Shown: piece after piece, positions 47,390 to 59,200 of the stretch
Position numbering within the stretch: position 1 is the stretch's first letter
How the letters are laid out: each line of letters begins with the position of its first letter
Made by a program: the position numbers and the translations under genes
NCBI RefSeq assembly: GCF_963678635.1
Contig: NC_087064.1
Span: forward strand, 16,423,802-16,487,801
Length of the DNA stretch: 64,000 nucleotides
Direction of reading: 5' to 3'
DNA from: Symsagittifera roscoffensis
Lineage: Eukaryota; Xenacoelomorpha; Acoela; Convolutidae
The notes under the pieces: generated by a model
Databases searched by the model: none
Told to the model about the DNA's origin: nothing
What the model saw: the letters and a program-made list of their open reading frames with translations, nothing else

Positions 47390-49530
47390 TATTTTCCACA
47401 AACTGAAAGTGAGATGGAATTTTTTATTCGGTTTAGGTTTCATTTTTGCACGCAAAATCAGGCAACTAATCTTCAGAATGGATCGAGCGAGATATATTAA
47501 ATTCCTTTAAGACTTGATTCGAACGACAATAAAATTCACTGTGTCGAGTAAAAACCGGTTGGAAATTTTCGCGTTTTAATCTCATTTCCAGCAAAAGAAG
47601 CGAGCGAAAACCGTTTTCTTGTTGAAAATCGATAATATATGGTTGTGCTTGGAAATTTTAGTGTTACTTGCACAGCAACCGGTTTCAGCTGGAAAATCCT
47701 GGTTTATTTTTCAAGCGAAGTTTTTGATTTGCGTCTTTGCTATAAAGGTTTACAATCAGCTACTAGTTTTTTGCCCGTCTGCTTTTCTAACAGAATGGTC
47801 AATTCAGGCAGAAATTGAACTTAGACAGTCATTTTTTCAATGTTTCATTACGTACGTGGCGCTAAGGTAACGCATCTGGCTATTGCTAAACAAATATGAG
47901 GTTGGTCCTGGCGGGATTCTTTGTTTTCGGCCTATTGGTGCTCGTCTCAATTCCGACTATTGAAAATGGGGAGAACTTTAAGTTTTAGTTTTTTTCTTTG
48001 TGTTTTCCACGCAAAATCAGTTACCAAAAATAATCATCGGAGAGAATTGAGTGGTATGTCAAATTAAAGCCCTTTAAGTCGTGATTCAAAGGGCTCTAAA
48101 AGTTTTTTGAAATTTTCCAAGTGTTGAGAAAAACTGCTTTAAAATTTTTGATATTTAGTTCATTTTCGAGCAAAAAACTCGATCGAGCAACGTTCGTTAT
48201 TTGGTAATTAACTTTTTTTGTCATTTTAGGCCCAAAAACTTATTTTGGATGTTTCTTTTAGCGCTTATTTGACAATAAAGATTTTCAAAATATTAAACTA
48301 TTGTGCAAAACTTGCACTAATATTTTTTTTTTTCATTTTTTTTTATTTGGTATTCATTGTTTGAAAACAAGTTTTTTTCGATCATGCTTAATTCAATCAT
48401 GCTTGTGCTGCGGATGTTTCAAATGCTTTTTTGTGTCAACTTTAGTAATTGTTTTTGACGTGCTTCCTAAATTTGAGCTCACATGAAAATAGTTTTCTGT
48501 AAAAATACTTTTTTCTGTAAACAATTCTTGAATGAATTTTTGGGGTAATCTAATTATTTCAAGTGTATGAATAATAATTCCTTTTTGTATCTTTTTTTCG
48601 ACTTCTTTACCAAATATTTGGAACGAATAGTGTGTTTTTATCTTCTGATTTTCATTGGTTGTCGAAAAATCACAATGGGTCAAATGTGGTGTCATATTAA
48701 AGCCCTAAAGTCAGTGATTTGGGTTCCAAAAGATACAAGTTCTCTAAGTGTTGAAACAAAATGATCTGAACTTTATTTTTCAGACTAAATTGAGACCAAA
48801 TTTCGCTGCGCAATTTTTTTGTCTTTTTTTCACAATTATTGTCAATTTTTGCGATGCTTTATCTTATTCATGTACCCTTCTATTATAATAAACAAACGAA
48901 TGCAGATTGAAGTTATTTGGAAATTTTATATTTGAATATTTGACTTTTTATTCTTCGAACTTCTTTGTTAAAAATACTGCGACCGCGTCATTCTGTGCTA
49001 CTTGCACAGCAATCGGAGCTCCATTTTGTGATTTGGATTGGTTGGCTTCCGGGAGCTCATGTATTTTTTGTTGTTTTTCAGTGTTCGCATTTAGTGGTCC
49101 AACCATTTGAAAAATGGGGAGGAACTTCGTGTTTGGTTGTTTTAGTTTTTCTTTTTATTTTCCAACGCAAAACCAGATGCCACAAACAATTATGGGAATA
49201 GGTTGAATGATATATTATTATAAGACACTTTCTATTATGGTATGAACGATTTAAAAAAATCACAAAAATTATCTAAAATCAGGTTTAAAGTCCTAATTTA
49301 CAGTACTTTCATGCATTTTTTTTGTTCTGGCCATTTAGTTTTTTCTCTTTTTTTGCTTCCCTCGCAAATTCGGGTTCGACAAATAATCATCGGAATGGGT
49401 CGAGTGTTATATTATATATGAAAGCCCTTTCAATTGTAATTCTGAAAACATTTTAAAAAAATTTGAAAATTTTTTCTTCGTGTCGTGAAAAACCCTTTTG
49501 AAATTTTTGATTTTTGGTCCAATTTCGAGC
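47390..49530 (+). repeat. Cluster of a dispersed repeat ('B')
   Basis: CACGCAAAATCAG..ACAAA (47450, 48006, 49160 variants), AATCATCGGAATGGGTCGAG-type segments (47475, 48030, 49385), AAAGCCCTTT (48067, 49423) and TTTTCGAGC.AA (48170, 49510) recur in the same order about every 500-600 bp. No coding is seen. It also contains the TACTTGCACAGCAA motif. Confidence 0.6.
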
Positions 49531-49899
49531 GAATAATGCGAGTCAACAGGCTCACAATAGCCTATTTTTGCTCAATTTAGGCCTTTAAAACTTGGTTTTT
49601 CTTAAGTAAAGTTGTTTGTGGAGTTTTTTAAGCGCCATTTGCAAATTAAACACTACAACTTCAAAGAAATTCTGTGAAAAAAAAACTGATTTTTTTTTGT
49701 TTTTCAGTCATTTTTTTTTACAATTTCTTGCCTATTTTACTGTGACTGTCGAATTTTTCTAAGTTCCTTTTTTCGTTAGATTATTTATTTTATCACGCAG
49801 TAAAAAAATGACACTAATTTGAAAAAAAAAACTTTTTGTATTTATTTTAGACCATTGTCGGAACATTTTGTGCTACTTGCACAGCAACCGGCTATCCTT

Positions 49900-51180
49900 G
49901 TATCTTTCTGGCTTTGTTCCCGAAAATGATCTTTTGCTTCATTGATGTCCTTTCGTAAGCTTTGTATGGTAAGTGATGGTTTTAGCAAATGGATGACTAA
50001 TTCTCGATTTACTGGAATGCTATTCAATGAAATTAATAAACCTTTCTTCAAGCGTTCAAGTTCTGACCTTTTTAGCCATTTCTACTAATGTTTGCCGTTG
50101 CCAAGAAAAATAGTAATTAAAAGGTTTTTATTTGTGAGCTATTTATCGTTACTTTTAACTCTTTACTCAACGGCGTCATTAAATTTATTTTTTTACTTTG
50201 GTGGTAACGGTAAAGCAGTGAGAAAGCAAAAGCGATACCCCGTTGCCATTTTAGTCCCTCCTCCGAGTTTTTGCACTGAAATTTAGTGAAATTTAATAAT
50301 CTAAGTATAACACCTTGGATTCGTTTTCGGTTATCATCCTGCCGCTAGTAAGTAATTGAATTGACCCTTTCCTTTATAAAGAAAAATTAATAGCCGAAAT
50401 ATAAATTTTATTTCGTGAGAGACTATAAGTTTTTAAGTTACTTGGTTGGAGGAGGATGAGGCTTCTGTGAGAAGATGCGATGAAGTTTTCCGAATTGAAA
50501 TTTAATTTTGCCCCTAAAATTTGAATCCAGTGTCCAAAATGCTATAAAATATATTTCGGCCATGGCTCATGAAAATTTAAAACTGAAAAAGTTTAGTACA
50601 ATATAGGTAATTTCTGTATGACGTTTTGATGAACGCTTTTTTTATCAACGCGTTTGAATGCGAGCGTTAATTGAAGGTATCAAAGACGGAACTGCGAGCG
50701 GAATTAAAATTTTACAGGTCGGGTTTATTTTCCCTGGGTTTCTTCTGCTGATAAGCGAAATAGTGGAAACTAATCAAAAAGGGCTTTAAATGTTATCCAA
50801 GGAGGTCTACGCTCTAATTAATTTGCAGCAATAACCTCCGGGCACTAAATAAACCGTATCAGAGTGTCAAATTCGATCAGTGCTGTTTGATTTGGTCCGT
50901 TTGATCATTTCAGATAACATTGGTAATATTGTTAACGTTGTCAAGAGTAAATAAGTAATCGGTTTATAATGACTCAAAATAGAGCAGTTGATATTGTGAA
51001 TAATAAGTTGTACCCTAGTTTGTTACTCCAGTCACCTCCAAATGAAACGGAGAGCTCACCCTAGTTTTGTGCTTATCAGGGCTGCAATTTTACCCAATTG
51101 TGCTGCTCTATTTATCACCGTGTAAAGGCCACAGTCGTCATCATTGTGGGCACTGATCACCTTCAGCTCTATCTGCCAAA
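49900..51180 (+). promoter_or_regulatory. Immediate upstream region of guanylate cyclase
   Basis: The last 250 bp before the ATG at 51181 are GC-richer and free of repeats, consistent with promoter and 5' UTR. No TATA box at a clear distance is recognised. The start context is CCAAAATGG, with A at -3 and G at +4. Confidence 0.3.
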
Positions 51181-53283
51181 ATGGCTTCCTTGAACAGACC
51201 CGCGATGTATCTGCTGTTTCTATTCCTGATTACAAGTCCCGTTTGTCTGAGTAAGTCGATCAACTTGAAGAGTGCAACCGTAATAATAGGCGAGGAGAAA
51301 GGAGGTAACAAGGAGTTCAAACTGGGGGTTCTGGCACCGGCCAAAATTGACTACTCTCTCGCACCTATGTCTCTAAATTCTACCCTAGTAGCGCTGGAAT
51401 ACAGTATTGAGAAATTGCGACATGAACTGTTGCCCGATTACTACTTCAAGCTATTTTATATGGACACTGATTGTGATTACAAACGATACAGTATGGCCGC
51501 AGTAGTAATGCAGTCTGATTATAAAATCAACGCGTTCTTTGGACCCATGTGTACGACCTTGTTACCCTGGACAACAGCGCTGTCAAGTCATTACAACTTG
51601 AACTCAATGACAGTAGGCAGTCATAGCACAGCAGACGGTGAAAATACAACTGTTCGATTAATGTCGCCTTATGCGTACTACAGGAAAAACACTGTATTGC
51701 CCGAGGACTTAAATTGCCCCGACTTCTTTTACACTGTGAATAAAACACTTCACCACATGGGATGGAAGTTAGACCTAGCAGCTATGTATAGAAACGATCA
51801 CTCACAAAGGAAGCGAGATGATCTCAATTTGGCGACTCTGTGGTCGTTTGTGAGGGTTTGGAAACTGTCTCGTGCAGACCAGGGAGTCGAGACGTTCCAA
51901 TTAGGATTGTCCCACGAGGACTTTCCCAACGGAACTGTTAAGCTGGCAGAATTGACAGACCAGCAGATTAAATTTCATACCTGGTCCAGGATTATCGTGG
52001 TTGGAATGAGTCCGGATTTTTTTCGACAAGTGGTGCACAGATTGTTTTGCGTGAAAAGCGACAAATTTAATATCAAAGACTATGTCCTGATTTACCTGGA
52101 TAATAATTACGTAGTCGATTATGATAAGGATATACCAAATCAGCTTTGGAGAGATCCGACAAAACCACTGGACGACCCATACAACGTATGTCTTAAAGAA
52201 AAGTATAGACATGTGCTTATCTTCAGAAATGAAGACTTATTTGCAGAAACACCCCATAAATACGAAAAGCTGAAAACGGATTTCAGAGCGGCGTGTGACA
52301 AGAGTAATTTCAAGAATTGTCAGTTGCCCGAAAGTGCTTCCTACTTACAGTACGTTGCAGCAACACATGATGGAGTTCGCCTACTAATGCAAGCTCTAAA
52401 TCAGACAGAGGAAAACGCCAGCGGAGTAGGCGGATCAGATCGCACAGGAGGCGGGGAATTGTTCCCCTTTGTGAAAAATAAAGTTTTCGAAAGCGACCAG
52501 TTTGCAGCTCGTCCTGTAATTAAGTTTAATTCTGCTGGTGAACGGGTCAGTCGGATGACCTTGCTGTGCATGGAAAACATCGAAACAGGGAATTTCTCGG
52601 CATATATAATTTTTAATTTGGACGGGTCGAACACGACGATTGGCAAAGGTCCTCCCTGGATTGGAGGCGTGGCGCCTAAGAATCCCCCTGATTGCGGATA
52701 CACGAATGAGTTCTGCAGAAAACCGGATACCTTGAAATATCTAGTCACTTTTGTCAGCATAGGTGTGAGTTTGCTCCTCATTATTATTCTTGTCGTCGGG
52801 TTCCTAGTGTACAGAAAAGTTAAAATGGAAGAAGAGTTGATGAAAATGGTGTGGAAAATCAAATCAGATGAACTTGATTTCTCTGAAATGAAGACCTCTG
52901 ATGCTTCTGCAATCGGAGAAGGAGGATCGAATGAAACCTTGACCAACAGTGGTGGTACAATTTTCATGAAGAACCTCCAGAACCACGCCAATAACTTGCT
53001 CAACAATAATTCTTCCGCCGCAAACCACCACAACCATTCTAACACTGTACCACAAAAGTTATCCCTAGTACCCGCACCAACTACAAGAAAAACCTCATCT
53101 GTTTTTGCAGTAAGAAGAATCAGTCACCACCAAGGACCCCAAGGCTCTTCGGGTGGCAAGGACAAAGACAAAGACAAAGACAGAGGGGGCCAAAACTCGG
53201 GCAGTTTTGCGTTTGAAAACCCCAATTTACCCTACCCCAGACCAGAGCCGAGATACGTGTTTCCTCGTTACAGAAGCTACAAG
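51181..53283 (+). CDS. Receptor guanylate cyclase exon 1: ectodomain, TM, juxtamembrane
   Basis: Residues 1-701. Signal peptide about 1-24 (YLLFLFLITSPVCLS). The ligand-binding fold starts FKLGVLAPA and includes FFGPMCTTLLPW and NSMTVGSHS. Several N-glycosylation sequons are visible (for example NST, NTT, NKT, NGT, NQT). Cys505 and Cys512 form the membrane-proximal motif PPDCGYTNEFC typical of the family. TM helix about 521-544 (LVTFVSIGVSLLLIIILVVG). The juxtamembrane EEELMKMVWKIKSDELDF matches the family's E-x-E-L..x-W-x-I-x-x-x-D/E-L. A low-complexity linker follows (poly-Asn/His near 600-625, KDKDKDKD near 660-667). The donor AAG|GTAATA ends the exon in phase 0. The reverse-strand 214-aa frame here is a shadow. 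Confidence 0.93.
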
Positions 53284-56200
53284 GTAATACATGTTTCTAC
53301 TCTATAAAATTTAATATTTTTTCATAATTAGAAGAAAACAGAAAATCATGCTGATAATATTTCCGTTTCTATCATTAAAACTGTCGTCGGAAAAATTCAA
53401 TGGGCCTAGAAAGATTTTTAAAAATCATCGGCGAAGAAAATGGTCTTTAAGTTTTTTCTTCAGAAAAATTTAATTTGATCATCTGGAGTGCTATTGTATG
53501 AAGACAATTTCCAGAACCTAACCCCATATTGTTCGATGATTAATTGAAAATACATGTAAAACTGGTGCCATTTGATTAGTTTGAATAGTTCAAACTGGCG
53601 CGTTTCTGTGAAATCCAGGCTGAACTCTTATCAAGCCTGTTTACTTTTGTCGATTTAGGTTGCTGCTCGACCTCTGAAAGACTCCATACAGTTCGAACTG
53701 AATCGAAAGCGGCTCATAGAGTTGAAAAACCTGAAGAGTTTGACTCATGAGCATATAGTGCGTTTTATTGGATGTGCAATTGACTCGCCCGTGAAGTTTA
53801 TAGTGTATGAGAACTGCGCCAAAGGATCTCTCTACCACTTTCTCCGATCCCCAATGAAGGCTGACCTTTCGTTCCGATTTTCCCTCATGCTTGATATTGC
53901 TCGGGGGCTCAATTTCCTTGTTCAAAATGGAATGTTCCATGGCCGTCTAAATGCAAAGACTTGCGTGCTAGACAACCGCTTTGTGTGCAAAATCGGTGAC
54001 CACGGGTTGTATTCATTGCGACCGTTGCCGCTGCTAGATCTCAGTCGACCCGATATGGGAAGCGAAGATAAATACTATGTGAAGTATGTATACGTCGCCC
54101 CTGAGGTACTTAGACGTGACGCACTCCCGAACGCACAAGCGATGCAACACACTGAATTCGATCATCTGATGCAAAGGGCCGACTACTATTCGTTTGCGAT
54201 CATAAGCCACGAGATCTTATATCAGAAGCAGCCATTTCATATCACAAATAGTGAATACACACACAAGCAGAAACTACTCGAGGTCATCAAAGGCAAGTTT
54301 TTCTTCAAGGTATTTATATACAGGAACGGGGTTGTGAAATGAGGCAGATTCGAAGGTTGTTAAGAGTCGATGAACATAGTGAGGACTCATTTATAGGTCG
54401 TGATGGTTTTTTTTTTCATGAAACTTGTTCACGCGAAACTTTCGCGGTTTGACTTTGCGTTTCTTTTTAAGTTCAATTCATTTCCTTTGGTTAAAGGAAG
54501 GCAAACTGCACTATCGAACAGCAAAATTGTAAATGTCACAAAAAACGTGATCGACTTCTAGTATCCCAAATTGTATTTAATTTTCAGATTTTGCAGTGGG
54601 AATAAAAACTATCTATTGATCCATTTTTTTCAATTTGAGTTAATTTTATCAAAATTAAATCAGTTTTTCCTTTTTTCCTCGAGTTCATAGACTCTTTTCC
54701 AACTTTCTGTTGGCTATCTTTTTTATGAAAATCACCGAAAGTGTGGAGGATTTTTGGATTTGGTTGTTTAAGAGTCGATAAATGTGGTTCAGACTTTTAT
54801 ATAGGTCGTGACACTGGGACCTCTACCCGTTACCGACGTGTGATTCGATCACACGACCCTTAAATTGAGAGATTTGTGCCTCTCCCACTCGACAATGCCG
54901 CTCTTTATTTCTCTAAATCCCGACAGAGAAAACAAAAATCACTTCAAAAAAAGTCGAAACCAAAAAGTCAGCTGTCGGTTGGAACACTGGTTTTTACACC
55001 ACATGCAGCTATTTTTGTTCCTCGTTCCATACGTATCAGATTACCATACAAACGCTTTCTTTGGTGCTTGAAAAATTTTCTATTAAAAAAAAACAGGCTA
55101 AATTTGCGCTATGCACTTTTTTGGAAGGTTTAAAAATCTCGGTTTAAAAAACAAGTTTTTTGGGATAGCTCGGAAAATTAATCTGGCCGACCTAAAAAAA
55201 TCGAATTTGGAGACATCAGAAAAACTTTGCCTTTCAGGTTTAAAGTTGGTCGTTTAGAGAAGAAGTCTAGATAGTTAGAATTTATTGGGGAGTGTACGTG
55301 GACGAAATGGGAGAGATAAATCCCACTTTTACCACCGTATACTCTAGTCTTGCTTTATCTGAATGTTTTAGCGCTCCTATAAATCCCCTTGTATTAAGCG
55401 GGAATTCATTTTCAGCAGCCCATATTATAGCGAGTTTGGTTGGACTTTTCAGGGTTATTTTTGGAAATGAATTATGGAGGGCAATGCTTGTGGTGTTTGT
55501 CTGAATTTAAGTAAGCCCATCTACAGGGAACATTTAATCTACCGTTGCTCTGTCTCTCTTCTCCCACTAATTAGGATTCAAGTCAACATACAAACTAATT
55601 CTCTGTTTTTAATTCTCTTTTCCATGCGGCGGCACGTGATTTCGTACGGAATTTAAGAAATTTTAGGAAACGCTTTGGTGGCAATAATTTTGGCCGGTGT
55701 ATTGTACATATTAAACAGTGAAAGAACGGTTACACGAATTAATCCTATTTGTTGTACGCTGTATGCGACTAAACGACCACTGATTCATTACATGCGTTAT
55801 ACAAAAAGTGGAGACTGATCTTTAAGCAGACCAATGTTTTGGCAAAAGAATTGAAAAATGGGTCTTTTAGCAGACCTGACGCATAATTGGTTGACAGGCA
55901 TAAAAACACGCACACGCTTGGGTGATTCTTCCCTATTTAAGACAATTATCTCGCGATTTGTCAACAAAACTGAACTTCAGAAACAGAATAGTCAAATTAG
56001 CGTCAAAAGACTAATTTACGCGGACAGTAACACTCGTGTCGCTTGTTCGCGCAGTGGAGCAAGCGGTGGCTAATCACCAATGCCGCGTTTGAAATTAGCG
56101 TTCTGACTTGCTAATTGCTCTGAGTCTGCTAAAGAACCGGTCTGCTAAAATCCCCTGCACCATGAAAAGTTTATTGCATCCTCTAAAGAACCCTTCGAAT

Positions 56201-59200
56201 TATATATCTTGATTTTTTTGAGTCTCATCAATTGCATTTTTTTTCATAAAAACAGCAAGGGATCGGAACAAGCAAACAAGGGGCCGTTTTTTTTTTGCAG
56301 AAATGCATTTTTTGGTCGACAATTTTGAAAATTGAAAACGCCATTTTTGGGTCTTATGCGTTAAACGTCCCAAAATTAGGAAAATAGTCAGAAATTTTAT
56401 TTCAAATTGAAAAGACGTAATCAACATACAATTACTTCAGTTATTACATATTATACAAGCCAATCAGGATTAATCTCAGTATCAATCGAAAGATGTTCTA
56501 GAATTTCAAAGAGCTTTAGGCTATCTATTTTTTCTTTTCGAAAGTTGCAATTTTTTTAAAAAAATAAGTCGAGTTTTTTCAAAGAGCTTTAGGCTATCTA
56601 TTTTTTCTTTTCGAAAGTTGCAATTTTTTTATAAAACGAGTTTTTTTTGTTTACTTGCGTTTATTGGCTCTTTTCCAACTGACTATTGGCTATGTTCTTT
56701 TCTTCATGGTGTTTTGAGCAAAACGAATATTTAAGTTTACGAAGTTATTAGTAATTCTTCAGGGTTGCTTTTTCTTTTTGTCCCGACCAAAAAATCGGGA
56801 AGAGCTAAAGCTGCAGATATTTTTTTCTACGCAACAATAGGTAATTCAAATAAGCGTAATATAGGATCGAGTTAGGAATCATGTTAACACACGCGAGCTA
56901 GCGAGCGTTATGTTAGATTACGATTGAAAATTTCCCGAACCGTTTCTGAAGTTAACGTACTGATTAATGGCACTTTTATTTTGGTAATTTAATCTGCTTT
57001 ATTGGTGATTAGTTTTTGTCTTGTATCAAGCGACCGTGGCGAAGATGCAGGGACGTGGGATGCGTTGTCTACAGGTTGGCGGGTTCGATTCCGGCACATG
57101 GCAAAAGTTTATTTTTCAAGGTTTTTTTAACCTTTTCCAGACTACATTGGTGGGTGGTTTTTGCCTATTGTCGAGCGACCGTGGCGCAGATGGGAGTGTG
57201 TGAAAGTCCTAATATTTAGGTTGGCGGTTTGTTTTTCCGTAAGAGTTTTTTTCAAGGCATACGTTACCTTTTTTTTCTTATTTCATTCTTTTTACCCTTG
57301 CGAAACCGGATGTAACCTTTTTTGCGGTACAGAACTTTGTTTACAGGTTGACTCTTTGGCGATTATATCCAGTTCTTTACTTTTGTCAATTAATAGCCAA
57401 ATTATGCGCATTTCGGGATGTTAGTTGCAAGTTCTATTCGAACATCATTTTTTTTGAAGGTTATAATTTTACTCACTTTGATATCGGTATATCAGCTTAT
57501 TTTCGTTTTATTTGATTTTTTTCCAAGAGAAAGTCTTTAAAACGCTCTAATAAGTGCAGAAGTGCAATCATGCTTACTAATTTTTTTAGTATGCACGTCT
57601 TTTTTTGAGTCAATTGAAAACATTTGCTAAAAAGAAGGCAATACGCTCTCCAATTACAAAATTAAGAATATTGCAGAAAACGTATGATTTTATGTTTCAA
57701 AGATGGGCTTTAATCTTCAGAGTTTTAGCGGAAAAACGAGAACTACTTTTTCATCACAGATTGGCCAAAATCAGCACCACTTATAAATACCGCTTGTAGG
57801 GCTCTTGCACTCTTGCTATATAGGTGGTGGGGGTTGAGAAATTAGACGATAAGCAAACTAGACGGAGGTACTTAAAAGGAAATTAGACGGTTTTGCAAAA
57901 CTGCAATTGTGAGAAAATAGACGAAAGTGAGAGAAATTAACTTTGTTTGCACACAAATTGCGTTAGAAAAATAAAATTGTTTGTAGACAACAGTTCAATT
58001 TCGGTGGCCAAAAACTTAACAAGTCAATCATGCATAATTTATTCAATTCAAAACTCTCCTGTAATATTCAGATTTGACTTTTTATGTTCATTTAAACTAA
58101 TTATTTTGATAGGTATTGACATTTTATGTTTTTTATCCGTAGCATCCGTCTAATTTGCTTATCGTCTAATTTCCTAGGCCCCGTAGGTGGTATGTGCAAG
58201 GTTTTGTTGTGAACTTGTTCTTGGCTCTGTGAGAACTTGTCGGTTAATTTTCAGCTTATTATGTATCTGCTTTGAATTTGTCAGCTTATTTACACTTGTG
58301 AATTTTAAGTGAGCGTTTGTTTAATAGTGCGTCAATTTTTTTCTAACTTAAGTTGCAATTATTGGTTGTTTCTTGCTATTTTCTCCTGATATACTGTTTG
58401 TATTTCTCTCGTCTTAAAAGTTTTTGTAAATTGTCGGTTTAGTTTCTTTGCGGCGTAAGTTTAATTTGGTTTATGGTTTTTATACACGCCAAGATTTTTG
58501 TAATAAAATTGAAATGATAGGTGTGAGTTTTTTTTGAAGTAGGTGTGTTTTTGACTAGATTTACTTCGTCTTAGATGGTTTGGCTATTGTTTAACATTAC
58601 TTAGTTCATGAAATATACTCAAACTTTGGCAAAAAGTTTCTTGAATTAAGCGTTATTTTTAAAATTTTGATCTGTCTTTTGCTAGAAGCAAGGGTAATAA
58701 AATAGGATCATAGGCTTTTCCAGACTAATTTCGTGACTTGCAATAAGCAAGGGTTATCAACTCGGGGCTTAGGATTTTCAAGGTTTTTTCAAAAAGCCTA
58801 TGATCCGGTTTGCTAACCCTTGCTATTAAATCGGAGCAGAAGTGTTTTCAGATGAAAGACTGTGTGACAAACTCAGTAAATCATTTATTACCGTGCTTTT
58901 TATTTTCAAATTCGACTGTTTGGCTCATTGAGCCAAGAGGTAATTTCCATTCTTGGAAAAACAAAAAGCCTGCTTTTTCTCGAATTACGAGTTTCTTTGG
59001 TCTAAATTGTTTTGAAAGTTATTTTCGTTTAGTTGCATCAAAGTACGCCGTTCAAAAGCAAAACTATATTTAGTCATTTTTTTTCGGCTCTACTGGCGTC
59101 AATCTAAGTTTCATCTGCGTAGTTATCGCTATGTAAATTTTGTCTTAATGCTAATGTAAAGCTGGCAATCGTGTTTCAGTTTTTCATCAAGTTGAATTTC

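Noticed and set aside
52401-53045. 214-residue minus-strand frame
   Set aside because: Shadow of guanylate cyclase exon 1, whose plus-strand protein has full family motifs.
54293-54342. Guanylate cyclase exon 2 running on to the stop at 54342 as the main form
   Set aside because: KFFFKVFIYRNGVVK has no family match, and exon 3 at 62190 continues the domain exactly in phase.
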